From assembly GCA_017629455.1 (NCBI GenBank), contig JAGBXE010000242.1, forward strand, positions 1 through 14,654: 14,654 nt of DNA. The letters run 5' to 3'. Positions 1 through 8,111 of the stretch are shown piece after piece; positions within the stretch are counted from its first letter, which is position 1, and each line of letters begins with the position of its first letter. Under the pieces are notes generated by a model. The model was not told where the DNA came from. It did no database searches and saw only the letters and a program-made list of their open reading frames with translations. A program made the position numbers and the translations under genes. Origin of the DNA: Kiritimatiellia bacterium (GTDB lineage: Bacteria; Verrucomicrobiota; Kiritimatiellia; RFP12; UBA1067).

Positions 1-1
1 C

Positions 2-481
2 CACTGGTCAAGGTACGGCTACTACGAAACCTTCCTCACCGTCTCTTACGTTCCGCAGATAATAACGAGCGATATTTTCCTTCGCCGCGCGCGCGACAGT
101 TTTGAACAGGCGGGCTACTCGATAGGAGCCAACACTCCCGACTGGACAGTCGACGTTGAATTTTCTGGCCCAATAGTTTCCGATAGCGATATCGGCAAAC
201 AACTCGCGTGGGTGCTAGGCACTATATTCTTCTGCGATTACGAAACTTCAAGGTGGAGAGCGAAACTTAAAATCCGCAACAATCATACGGGGCGCCTCGT
301 CTTCCACCGCGATTACACGCAACGCTATGAAACTAACGTTTTCGGACTAATCCCATTGTTCGGGATTTCATCGTGCCGCGCGACGTCGCAAGGAGAAATG
401 CAAGCTTGGTGCCTTTCAGCGTTAGTCGACCGCACCGTAGCCGACGCTACGGCTTTTCTAGCGAGCGAAGTTAAACGCTAA
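2..481 (+). CDS. Partial protein of unknown function (C-terminal 159 residues)
   Basis: The frame is open from the left edge to a TAA at 479-481, so the gene begins outside the window. A GTG at 212 could serve as a start, but the upstream codons read as normal protein rich in Trp, Tyr and Phe, so I take the frame as continuous. I do not recognise the family. The fragment shows alternating hydrophobic and polar residues suggesting beta strands (TPDWTVDVEFSG, WRAKLKIRN, GRLVFHRDYTQRY). It then has a short hydrophobic stretch (NVFGLIPLFGISSC) and a helical tail (ALVDRTVADATAFLASEVKR). That layout resembles small exported or lipoprotein-type proteins, but the N terminus that would show a signal peptide is missing. 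It converges on the response regulator gene, with one base between the two stop codons. It is the only plus-strand gene here and probably belongs to a different transcription unit. Confidence 0.55.
   Translation, partial: HWSRYGYYETFLTVSYVPQIITSDIFLRRARDSFEQAGYSIGANTPDWTVDVEFSGPIVSDSDIGKQLAWVLGTIFFCDYETSRWRAKLKIRNNHTGRLVFHRDYTQRYETNVFGLIPLFGISSCRATSQGEMQAWCLSALVDRTVADATAFLASEVKR
435..452 (+). terminator. Short perfect hairpin near convergent gene ends (weak terminator candidate)
   Basis: CCGTAGC at 435-441 and GCTACGG at 446-452 form a perfect 7-bp stem with a CGAC loop, followed on the plus strand by CTTTT. This has the shape of an intrinsic terminator, but it lies inside the 3' end of the plus-strand coding frame, 26 bases before the stop codon, and its T-run is short. 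On the minus strand it falls about 30 bases past the response regulator stop but lacks a downstream T-run. It may simply be coding sequence for the residues TVADATA. Confidence 0.25.
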
Positions 482-482
482 A

Positions 483-1100
483 TTATTCCAGCGTAATCAA
501 ACCGCGGCGAACGGCGATCTGGACAGCCTCGGCGCGTGAAGTTGCACCGAGCTTAAAGAACGCGCGCTTCATAAACATCTTGACGGTATTTTCGCTTAAG
601 TCCATGGCAGAGGCGATCTCGCGATTATTGGCGCCTCTTCCTGCCCGCTCCAAGACTTCGCATTCACGCGAAGAAAGGCCCTTCGCCGACTTGCGCGCTT
701 CGTATATTTTCCTGACATCGTCTGTCATGAAAACATCGCCTGCAAAAGCCGAACGAATTGCCGCGGTTATGACCTCGACTGGGCTTTCTTTCATGACGTA
801 ACCAAACGCGCCATCCTCAATTGCACGGAAGACATCTTCTTCAACATCGCTCGTGGTGAGCATAATTATGCGAGCGTCGGGATTATCAGCTAGCACATCA
901 TGAAGAACATCAATTCCGCCGCGATCGGGCATACGGACATCGAGAAGAACTACATCGCTCTTAACTTCGCGAAGAAATTCAACGGCACCTTCGCCGCCGC
1001 CATATTCGCCAGCTAATTCAAGGTCGCTTTCGCCTTCGACGAGATACTTAAGCCCTGTTCTGACAATAACGTGATCGTCAATTATCGCAACTCTAATCAT
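483..1100 (-). CDS. Response regulator, NarL/FixJ (LuxR-HTH) family
   Basis: This 205-residue protein has the standard two-domain layout. A receiver domain (about 1-118) shows the acidic pair D8-D9, the phosphoacceptor D54 (VVLLDVRMPD), T82 and K104. A LuxR-type helix-turn-helix (about 141-200) has the hallmark residues LSSRE, NREIA, SENTVK and KLGATSRAEA. It should be phosphorylated by a sensor histidine kinase and then bind DNA in the cytoplasm; no kinase gene is visible in the window, so its signal is unknown. It starts at ATG 1098-1100, nine bases after the stop of the AI-2E permease gene. No clear Shine-Dalgarno sequence precedes it, so translation may be coupled to the permease. It is the last gene of the leftward block. 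The family assignment is secure; its targets, which might include the upstream genes, are not known. Confidence 0.93.
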   Translation of the reverse strand: MIRVAIIDDHVIVRTGLKYLVEGESDLELAGEYGGGEGAVEFLREVKSDVVLLDVRMPDRGGIDVLHDVLADNPDARIIMLTTSDVEEDVFRAIEDGAFGYVMKESPVEVITAAIRSAFAGDVFMTDDVRKIYEARKSAKGLSSRECEVLERAGRGANNREIASAMDLSENTVKMFMKRAFFKLGATSRAEAVQIAVRRGLITLE

Positions 1101-1109
1101 AACTTAAAA

Positions 1110-2201
1110 TTAAACTACAGGCTTAATATAACGCGCGACAACAGCTCGCCACAGCACTACGCAAAACGCCGAAAGCGGAATTGCCAAAAGCATACCAAGA
1201 ACTGGCCCTAAAACAATCGACCAGAAGAAGAAGCTGAAAATAACGCCGGCATACCCAAGCCCTGTTCTGTTGCCTTGAATCCTAGGAGTAATAAAATAGC
1301 CGTCAAGGAATTGTCCAGTAAGCCATACCGCTAAAACAAGGAGGAGCCTCGTAAGCGAACCGCCGTCGGCAAAGTACGCAAGCGGGAGCGCCAATGGCAT
1401 ACAGACGACTGAACCGAAAAGCGGAATAAGATTTAATACGCCTAAGATAAAGCCGACAAGGAAACCATACGGTAGGCCAACTGCCCAAAAGCCAACGCCA
1501 TACATTACGCCTTCGATAAGGCATATGACAATCTGCCTTTGGAAAAACGAAACGAGAATTTCTATAAACGTATCAATCTGAACTGCAAGGAAATCGCGCG
1601 TTTCCGGCTTAAGGAACGGAAGGTGCTGAACGATATCACCACCGTGGCGGTCTTTCGTAGTTAAGAAGAACACGAAGAAGATAAATGTAACTAACGCCGA
1701 AAGAATACCGAGAAGAATCTTGAGCGCACCTGAGCCAGCCTTAAGCGCAGTAGCGCCATACTTCATGAAAATACCATCAGCTCCATCTGCTGGTAGACCT
1801 ATTTGTACCAAGAGCTCAAAAAGGCGTGGGAATGTGCCGCGAAACCACGTAAGAACCTGCTTAACGAGCGTCGGGCCTTGCGCAATTAAATTAGATGCTT
1901 GATCGACGATAACAGCACCAGCATACCAAAGCAATATTCCAAGCGGCACTAAAACCGATATAAGCATAACAATAAGCGCCAAGCTTGAACTCCCAACGTA
2001 TCGGCGCAAAAGCCTATAATAAGGCCTAAAGAAAAGCGAAAGGAAAAAGCCTAAAAGAACTGGAACAATCGCACCCGACAAATAGACGAGTGTTTTACAA
2101 ATACCCAGCAAAACGAGAATCGTAAACGCCATAACCACCGCAACGGACAAAAGCGTAACGGCGTATGAAACTGTTTTATTTTGACAGTCAGAGAGGTTCA
2201 T
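1110..2201 (-). CDS. AI-2E family transporter (PF01594-type permease)
   Basis: This is a 363-residue integral membrane protein of normal family length. Hydrophobic segments lie at about 12-33, 37-57, 71-95, 155-181, 222-243, 245-277, 282-303 and 315-352, with a soluble stretch at about 99-150, the usual layout of the family. Signature stretches are visible: GVLNLIPLFGSVV (254-266), and FITPRIQGNRTGLGY (303-317) followed by LGPVLGMLLAIPLSA (331-345). Known members export autoinducer-2 (TqsA) or act as ion antiporters, so the substrate cannot be set from the sequence. The gene begins 10 bases after the InlB-repeat gene. Reading TAAGGTGTAAAAAATG on the coding strand, the upstream stop codon runs into a GGTG Shine-Dalgarno element, which suggests translational coupling. 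It is followed nine bases later by the response regulator. Confidence 0.92.
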   Translation of the reverse strand: MNLSDCQNKTVSYAVTLLSVAVVMAFTILVLLGICKTLVYLSGAIVPVLLGFFLSLFFRPYYRLLRRYVGSSSLALIVMLISVLVPLGILLWYAGAVIVDQASNLIAQGPTLVKQVLTWFRGTFPRLFELLVQIGLPADGADGIFMKYGATALKAGSGALKILLGILSALVTFIFFVFFLTTKDRHGGDIVQHLPFLKPETRDFLAVQIDTFIEILVSFFQRQIVICLIEGVMYGVGFWAVGLPYGFLVGFILGVLNLIPLFGSVVCMPLALPLAYFADGGSLTRLLLVLAVWLTGQFLDGYFITPRIQGNRTGLGYAGVIFSFFFWSIVLGPVLGMLLAIPLSAFCVVLWRAVVARYIKPVV

Positions 2202-2211
2202 TTTTTACACC

Positions 2212-4845
2212 TTACTTTGCCTTAGTCTCAAGGTAGAAGAACATCTGCTTCTTCGTTGGATCATAAGGAGGCTTAATTATTATTGTGCCCGTGCCGTTCG
2301 TCGTCCAAAGTACAGGCCAACTTGCCAACGGCTGAATAAGATCATTCGTTCCGCGAAGATTGTACGAAAAGCGCTCGTCGGCATCTGAGAAAGAAAGAAC
2401 GGGAGATGAACCATCAAAATAAATCTCGCTAATTTCTCGCACATCTTCAATCCCTGGCTCAACAACAGACCCTTCTGGGGTCCATGTCATATTGTCGATA
2501 TAAATCGTATCTTCCCCTTCGCTATACGACGGCGAAAGATATATCGAACGCTCTCGAGAATAGCCTTCACCCTCAAGTATTTTTATTGAAATTGTAACAC
2601 GCGTCCATTCTCTTACCGATGCAAATTCTTCTACAACGAAACTTTCATTCTGCTTTTGATCGCTTTCATAATAAAGCGAGGCTATTCCGGAAGCTGTCTT
2701 CCAGTAGAAGGTTAGAACGCCCGAATTGGTAACTGATGTAGTCATCTCCCAAAACCTTCTATTGGTGGGAGCACCAGTTTGCGCTACTGAGGAATTACCC
2801 TTTATGCTAATGCCGCCCTGGACGCGCCAACTCTCATCAAAGCCGGGATATTGATTTACCCACCTGAGATTATAAATATCCATCGCTTTTGAAAGATCGC
2901 CGACCATCGATTCCCAGACCGCCACAAGCTTGATGTTAGAGCCTGCAGTCGCAGAAAGATTCGACACTGATGAAACTTCATTCGTAAGATATACGGCATT
3001 ATTAAAAGTGTTGCTCCAACCTATATGTTTCCAAAGTTCACCTTCTTTGTACGGAACAATAGGCAGTTCATACGAAACATCGTAAACGCATTCAATATCA
3101 TCAAACTTTACACCTGAATATTGAGATGCATCAAATGAAATTAAATACGAAATCGGGCTCCACACCGCAAAGAGATTATTAGTTGCTGCAACGGTGTTTT
3201 CAAGATTCTCCACAACTTGCCTATCGGCATATGTAACAATATTACTCTGAGCATTTTCTAGGCTCGTCGCCCATCCCTCAAATAGATAACCTGTGCGGCC
3301 ATAATTATTTGCGCTTAACGCCTGTGATTCATTAAAGGGAAAACGCTGCACTGCCATTGGATGTTCGTTCGTAGCTCCATTACCATCAAACGAAACGTAG
3401 TAATAATCCTTCCATATGGCATAAAGACTAAAGTTGGAAGTTTTATTCCTAAATGCAACTTGCTCGCCTAAGGAATATTCCTTAACTCCTGCTGTAGGTA
3501 GGGTAGACCACCCAAGAAGCTCTGAGCCCTGCCCCGAAAAAGTAGAGCCGTTAGACAAGGTAATTGGAACTCCATTTGTAAACATTACGGAGAACTTTTC
3601 GCCTATGCGGCCATTAGGATCATACGTTATGTAATAAACTGAACTTTCCGTGTGAGCATAGAAAATAACATTTTCTGATTCTATATCCCATGTTTCCTTT
3701 ATGGGCTGCCCCTCTTGATCCCAATAGCATTCACCCTGCCCATTGGGCTCAGTATAGTACCCTAAAAACGACTTTGACCCGTCATTCCATGTAGGCACTT
3801 GTACACTGTAAAGCGGTTCATCAAAAGTATACGTTCTCTCGCTTGGCCCAGTAGAGGCATCGTAAATATTGAAATGCACGACGGTTGAGCGCGCCTCCCA
3901 CACGGCAGTAAGAACAACCTCTTGAGAACTATCAGGGCGGAGATTTTTAAAGTAAGTTTGCCCGCCCTCACCTAAACACGTTTGTGAGTAAGACGAAACT
4001 GACGACCACGACAACTCATCTGAACGATATTTGGCTGTTCTGGAATCTAGACCTGAAGTTACCTTCCAGCCAAGAAACCGATAGCCAACTCGTGATGGAT
4101 CGGAAACTTTAAATTCCTCATCGAACGCTACTTTTGATGGTTGATAGCTGCCGGGTGTACCGCCTGCAAGATCATAAGAGAGATTAACATTATTGGCGGC
4201 CCAGACCGCATACATATCAATGACCTGGAGATTGTTTGTTACCTGAAGGTCTGCCCCGGTAACAATTTGACCTGATGAAAATGATTTTCCAGTCGAGTTC
4301 GTCCAATTTTGGAACGTATAACCAGTTAGGGCAAAAGCACACTCACTAATCGCATATGAATTAGTAAAACATTGAAGAGAACTAGCGGGTGTTGATCCAG
4401 TAGCCTTATCGGCGTTTGAATGGTAACAAACAGTATTAGTTACATAATAAAAGCGCGCGCCGACGTAAAGCGCTGTTGACCCAGTAAAGGCTCTTTCAGG
4501 CGTCCACCTAAGAGTTTGAGAATATGGATCAAAACGCGTTGGCTTCCTGTCGTTTGCAGGGTTATCGTACAAGATATCATTATAGTCTGGAGAAACGATC
4601 CAATATTGGACACGCAAACCGGAATATATTGAAAGCGCCGACGATAACTCTAATGGGATTGACGAAAAAGCTGCATCCTCTAATGGGCTTATGTATTCGC
4701 CATTATTTTCTGTTACACTACCACTTGAAGGGTCGTCTGTGGGCAGGATGCACCACCAAGCATAAATGTGCTGAGTTTCGGCGAAAACAATGGAGGCCAT
4801 CATTGTGAAGGCCAGTCCAATTAATACGACTAAAGGCCTTTTCAT
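2212..4845 (-). CDS. Secreted InlB B-repeat (Listeria-Bacteroides repeat) protein with C-terminal jelly-roll-like module
   Basis: This 877-residue exported protein starts with a Sec signal peptide (MKRPLVVLIGLAFTMMASIVFA, likely cut after residue 22). Residues 23-145 form a novel-looking beta-rich region. About six divergent InlB/Flg_new repeats follow, at about 150-215, 220-316, 322-400, 403-478, 481-562 and 565-644. Each has a xFDxNGG-like opening, a GYxFxGW core (GYRFLGW, ELLGW, GYLFEGW, KHIGW) and usually an xAVW close. Residues 645-790 resemble the W/G-rich jelly-roll module found in Kiritimatiellae surface proteins (GVLTFYWKTASG, TIYIDNMTW). The tail (about 815-877) ends in FFYLETKAK, like the short C-terminal domain of such proteins. 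A surface or matrix role, perhaps adhesion or glycan contact, is inferred only. No LPxTG, PEP-CTERM or other sorting signal is evident. It follows the secretin gene by 42 bases with a very strong ribosome binding site, and its base composition is clearly AT-richer than the secretin gene. Confidence 0.88.
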   Translation of the reverse strand: MKRPLVVLIGLAFTMMASIVFAETQHIYAWWCILPTDDPSSGSVTENNGEYISPLEDAAFSSIPLELSSALSIYSGLRVQYWIVSPDYNDILYDNPANDRKPTRFDPYSQTLRWTPERAFTGSTALYVGARFYYVTNTVCYHSNADKATGSTPASSLQCFTNSYAISECAFALTGYTFQNWTNSTGKSFSSGQIVTGADLQVTNNLQVIDMYAVWAANNVNLSYDLAGGTPGSYQPSKVAFDEEFKVSDPSRVGYRFLGWKVTSGLDSRTAKYRSDELSWSSVSSYSQTCLGEGGQTYFKNLRPDSSQEVVLTAVWEARSTVVHFNIYDASTGPSERTYTFDEPLYSVQVPTWNDGSKSFLGYYTEPNGQGECYWDQEGQPIKETWDIESENVIFYAHTESSVYYITYDPNGRIGEKFSVMFTNGVPITLSNGSTFSGQGSELLGWSTLPTAGVKEYSLGEQVAFRNKTSNFSLYAIWKDYYYVSFDGNGATNEHPMAVQRFPFNESQALSANNYGRTGYLFEGWATSLENAQSNIVTYADRQVVENLENTVAATNNLFAVWSPISYLISFDASQYSGVKFDDIECVYDVSYELPIVPYKEGELWKHIGWSNTFNNAVYLTNEVSSVSNLSATAGSNIKLVAVWESMVGDLSKAMDIYNLRWVNQYPGFDESWRVQGGISIKGNSSVAQTGAPTNRRFWEMTTSVTNSGVLTFYWKTASGIASLYYESDQKQNESFVVEEFASVREWTRVTISIKILEGEGYSRERSIYLSPSYSEGEDTIYIDNMTWTPEGSVVEPGIEDVREISEIYFDGSSPVLSFSDADERFSYNLRGTNDLIQPLASWPVLWTTNGTGTIIIKPPYDPTKKQMFFYLETKAK

Positions 4846-4853
4846 AATGATAG

Positions 4854-4861
4854 CCTCCTTT
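4854..4861 (-). promoter_or_regulatory. Strong ribosome binding site of the InlB-repeat gene
   Basis: On the coding strand AAAGGAGG lies 8 bases upstream of the ATG at 4843-4845. It is the best Shine-Dalgarno sequence in the window and fixes this start. It implies high translation independent of the secretin gene just upstream. Confidence 0.8.
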
Positions 4862-4887
4862 CCAATGCCTAAAGCGGCACCGAAAGA

Positions 4888-7800
4888 TTACTCTTTAGGA
4901 GCTGCTTTAACTTCTGCTTCTTCGAGAGATTCTTCACCAAGCGAAAGCTCGCGGCCGGCAGGTGTAATAAGGCGACCTGTCACGAAGATAAGCAAGTTGC
5001 GCTTGATAGTCTGCTCTGCGTGGCTGCGGAAGAGACGCCCGATATACGGAAGATCACCAAGGAAAGGAATCTTATCGTCCATAGCCTTGCGAGCTTCGGT
5101 GATAAGACCGCCCATCACAACCGTAGCGCCGGGGGTGATCGAAACCTTCGAATCGATCGAGCGGACGTGGAAGAACGGCTGCTCCATCGGAGCATCGTAC
5201 CATGTCATGTTGCCGGAGCCGCTTGACGAAGACATTGCCGACATCGACGACGACATAATCGCGTCGGAATAAGAAGCGATCGATTCATCGGAAATCTTGC
5301 CGCCAAGCGCCGTAATAGCCTCAACTGCCCTTAAGGGGATTTCAGCAAGACCATCAAAGCTCTGCAGCGAGCTGTTGCCCGAGAAAGGAATCTTCATGCC
5401 GTAGTTATGCCACGTAGGCTCATCGACGACAGAAGGCTTAAGCTCAAGGTCGATCGTGCCGCCGTTAGCTTCAGAATACGTAGGCGTTACGTCGAGAATA
5501 ACACCGACTTCGCGCATCTGGAAGTTCTGAGGCTCAACGACTGCGAGAATTGCGGAAGATCCGCCCGAAGATGAGCTGCCGCCGCCCGACGAACCGCCAG
5601 AAGACTGGAGCTGAACGTCGTAATCCTGCGGATAGATATATTCGGTAACTACCTTGATAACGGCATTTTCGCCCGACTTCGTAACAACCTTCGGGGCAGA
5701 GAGAAGGTCGGTGTCGCTACGCTGGGAGAGCATATGGAGAATCATCGAAAGATCCGCCTCGCCCAAGAAAGCGTTCACACGCATAAACTGGTCGTTGACC
5801 GACTGTGACTGACCAGAAACGTGGTTGCCAACAGTTGAAAGATAGCGGTTTCCGTTCTGCTGAGCAGATGTGCCACCGAATGCGTTAACGCCAATCGTGC
5901 CGTCACCGCCGTTCTTAATCCACCTTCCTCCGTTGCTGTTCAAAGCCTCAGTGCGGTTACCAGTCAGGCTTGAAGTCATTTCGGTAGAGCTGATGGTGCT
6001 ATTTTTATTACCAACTGCCGTGGTCGTTGAGGAAGAAGTGTGAGACGTCATCTTGGAGCCCGTCTCCGTACCCCATGTGCCGCCGTTAAGGCCAAGTGCC
6101 TTGCCGATACCGGCAACATCGGTGAGCGAATAATCGCTATTGAGAATCCACTCGAAACCGAGAGAGTTAAGGTCGGCCTGCTCAACTTCGACGAAGCGCG
6201 CTTCAATCTCGATGAGCTTGGGCTGCGAACCCATTTCCTGAAGAACCTTCTCAAACTCGGCGAGATTTTCGCGCGTGTTGCGCACGTACAGCTTACCGAG
6301 CGTCTTGATGTACATAATCGACGAGCCCTCGGGCCACTTAACACCCATCTGCTCGAAGAATGCCTTCCAATCGCGCTCCTGATTTTCTTCTTCTTCGTTG
6401 GCGCCGGCACGGCCGCTGTTGCCGCCGAAGCCCTGAGACTTCATTTCCTTAACATCGGAGGAAGCTGCAGTCATACGCTCAAGGAACGCATCGAGAACGT
6501 CATACTTGCGCGAGAGAAGCTCGGCAGTCGACATATCCTTCTGCATAACCATGACGACGGGACCGCGGACGATAAACTTGTAATCGACAGAATCGCAGAC
6601 GAGCTTTAATGCTTCGTAGAACGTAATGTCGCTAGCGGTGATTGTCGGGATAGGATCAAGCCCGCCAGTACCAGACTTCTCTTGCCCCTCGTCGGACGAG
6701 AACTCGTCGGACTCTTCTTCAGCAGGAGCTGCCTGCTTGATGGCGCCCTGCGGAGTCTTAAGGACAAAGTTAAAGCCACGCTTCTCGATCGGAATATCGG
6801 GGCGGTCGTAGTCGCGCGAAGCGCCGCGGAAGAAATCGACAGCATCGATAATCGTAGCCGGAGGCTTGAACGAAATCGTGGGAAGGCGCATTTCCTTCAT
6901 GCGGCGTTCGATATCCTGCTCCATCGTACGCTCAGGATCTTCGCCTGTCTGCGTCTTAACAGTCTCGGCGGAGGTGGCGTTAAGCTGCGCAGCATTGACA
7001 GCGTAAACAGGACGCCATGCTTCGTCGACATCGGCAATCATGCCCTCGCGAGCCTGAACGCGCTCCTGCTCGAGAATCGTCTGGCGCTTACGCTCGATTG
7101 CGCGGCGAAGACGGATTGCGTCTTGGTTGTAAGGATCGGCCTTAAGAACCATTTCGCACTCTTCAAGCGCGTGCTTCATATCGCGCACCGAAAGGAACTG
7201 GCGGCTGCGCCTTAAATGGCGGCGAACCTGCTCGCGAGAAGCTTTGTAATCTTCATCGTTAATGCGGTGCTTATATTCGGCCATATCGGCAGAAACCTCT
7301 TCGCCGACATCGCGGGCGCTCCACTTTTCAAGAACGCGGCGAGCACGCGGATGGCGCATATCGAGCGCCTTTTCCATAAGAGTAAGAGCGCGCTCGCGGC
7401 GGCCAATGTCGTCTTCTTGAAGAGCGAAGCGATAGAGACCTTCGGCAATGCCTTGCGAACATTCGCGCTGGAGCTTCTTCGATGACTGCTTATCGTTAAG
7501 ATACTTAAGCGCAAGGCCGTAATGGTGGACGGCATCTGAATACTCGGCCTGACGCATGCACTCGCGCGCAGCGGCTATCTCGCGGCGGGCTTCGACATCG
7601 AGAGATACTCGGCGCAGCTTCTCGCCGGCGACAATATTGGCAATAAGCTCGGCATCGGGATCTGAAGAGGCTACGGTAGCAGCGACTTCACCGCCAGCTG
7701 CAGGCTCAGCAGAAGCTTTGTTGTCTTCAGCGGCAAGATCTTTAAGAAGGCTAACTACCTCGTCGACCTTGGCGTTGGACGCAATGGGCGCTTCCTCTTT

Positions 7801-8079
7801 TGCTTCAGCCTCTTCTACCTTGGCAGGAGCTTCCTCTTTAGCTTCGGCTTCTTCTGCCTTAGCGGGAGCTTCAGCAACAGATTCTTCTGCTGCTGCAGCT
7901 TCCTCGGCCTTTTCGGCCTGAGGCTCCTGAACTGCCGCGGGCGCGGCAGACGCTTTCTTTTCAGAACCTTCGAGGTCCTTCAAAAGATCGTCCAAATCAT
8001 CCTGGGCGCCAACCGTCCACGCAAAGGCCGCGAAGGCCGACGCTGCCCCTAAAGCGAAGCATTTCCTAATTGTCATCAT
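4888..8079 (-). CDS. Secretin, Amuc_1098-like type IV pilus outer-membrane protein (PilQ/GspD superfamily)
   Basis: This 1063-residue protein should oligomerise into the outer-membrane pore of the system. Domains in order: a signal peptide (about 1-25, GAQ|DDL); an Ala/Glu-rich linker (38-105) with a 13-residue tandem repeat; a helical TPR-like region (about 168-345) with ECEMVLKADPYNQDAIRLRRAI; and STN/N0-type segments (about 396-515, with TITASDITFYEALKLVCDSV). A short N1-like fold (IMYIKTLGKLYVRNTRENLA, 588-607) leads into the secretin domain (about 620-1040). The C-terminal secretin signature is clear: IPFLGDLPYIGRLF (1004-1017), then NLLIFVTGRLI. It is much longer than PilQ or GspD (about 650-750) because of the N-terminal extension and Ser/Thr/Gly-rich insertions at about 660-770, 826-842 and 940-957. 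Two ATGs lie side by side (8077-8079 and 8074-8076); I keep the first. Its own promoter and leader lie just upstream. The superfamily is certain; the Amuc_1098 assignment rests on architecture plus gene order. Confidence 0.93.
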   Translation of the reverse strand: MMTIRKCFALGAASAFAAFAWTVGAQDDLDDLLKDLEGSEKKASAAPAAVQEPQAEKAEEAAAAEESVAEAPAKAEEAEAKEEAPAKVEEAEAKEEAPIASNAKVDEVVSLLKDLAAEDNKASAEPAAGGEVAATVASSDPDAELIANIVAGEKLRRVSLDVEARREIAAARECMRQAEYSDAVHHYGLALKYLNDKQSSKKLQRECSQGIAEGLYRFALQEDDIGRRERALTLMEKALDMRHPRARRVLEKWSARDVGEEVSADMAEYKHRINDEDYKASREQVRRHLRRSRQFLSVRDMKHALEECEMVLKADPYNQDAIRLRRAIERKRQTILEQERVQAREGMIADVDEAWRPVYAVNAAQLNATSAETVKTQTGEDPERTMEQDIERRMKEMRLPTISFKPPATIIDAVDFFRGASRDYDRPDIPIEKRGFNFVLKTPQGAIKQAAPAEEESDEFSSDEGQEKSGTGGLDPIPTITASDITFYEALKLVCDSVDYKFIVRGPVVMVMQKDMSTAELLSRKYDVLDAFLERMTAASSDVKEMKSQGFGGNSGRAGANEEEENQERDWKAFFEQMGVKWPEGSSIMYIKTLGKLYVRNTRENLAEFEKVLQEMGSQPKLIEIEARFVEVEQADLNSLGFEWILNSDYSLTDVAGIGKALGLNGGTWGTETGSKMTSHTSSSTTTAVGNKNSTISSTEMTSSLTGNRTEALNSNGGRWIKNGGDGTIGVNAFGGTSAQQNGNRYLSTVGNHVSGQSQSVNDQFMRVNAFLGEADLSMILHMLSQRSDTDLLSAPKVVTKSGENAVIKVVTEYIYPQDYDVQLQSSGGSSGGGSSSSGGSSAILAVVEPQNFQMREVGVILDVTPTYSEANGGTIDLELKPSVVDEPTWHNYGMKIPFSGNSSLQSFDGLAEIPLRAVEAITALGGKISDESIASYSDAIMSSSMSAMSSSSGSGNMTWYDAPMEQPFFHVRSIDSKVSITPGATVVMGGLITEARKAMDDKIPFLGDLPYIGRLFRSHAEQTIKRNLLIFVTGRLITPAGRELSLGEESLEEAEVKAAPKE
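7792..7869 (-). repeat. Two-copy 39-bp tandem repeat in the secretin linker
   Basis: Bases 7831-7869 and 7792-7830 match at 33 of 39 positions and encode APAKAEEAEAKEE followed by APAKVEEAEAKEE (residues 71-96). All but one of the differences are silent. This is a typical Ala/Glu/Lys linker expansion lying between the exported N terminus and the TPR-like region, and it may vary in copy number between strains. Confidence 0.75.
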
Positions 8080-8085
8080 TTTAGT

Positions 8086-8098
8086 CCACCTACTCCTT
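8086..8098 (-). promoter_or_regulatory. Ribosome binding region of the secretin gene
   Basis: On the coding strand the leader carries AAGGAG (8093-8098) and GGTGG (8086-8090). GGTGG is 6 bases before the first ATG and 9 before the second, a usual spacing for either, whereas AAGGAG is 13 bases away from the first. Both candidate starts are therefore served. Confidence 0.6.
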
Positions 8099-8111
8099 GA
8101 TGTTGGGCTGT

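Noticed and set aside
8..202. Minus-strand 64-codon open frame at the left edge
   Set aside because: It lies opposite the continuous plus-strand partial gene and shows no family features.
4864..4884. Imperfect TGCC/GGCA hairpin between the secretin and InlB-repeat genes
   Set aside because: The stem is short with G-T pairs and no T-run follows, so it is not a convincing terminator; read-through into the InlB-repeat gene is assumed.
7792..7869. CRISPR-like or mobile repeat
   Set aside because: The two 39-bp units are directly adjacent, in frame and differ mostly at silent sites; this is a protein linker repeat, not an array. No transposase, integrase, tRNA or insertion-sequence ends were seen in the window.
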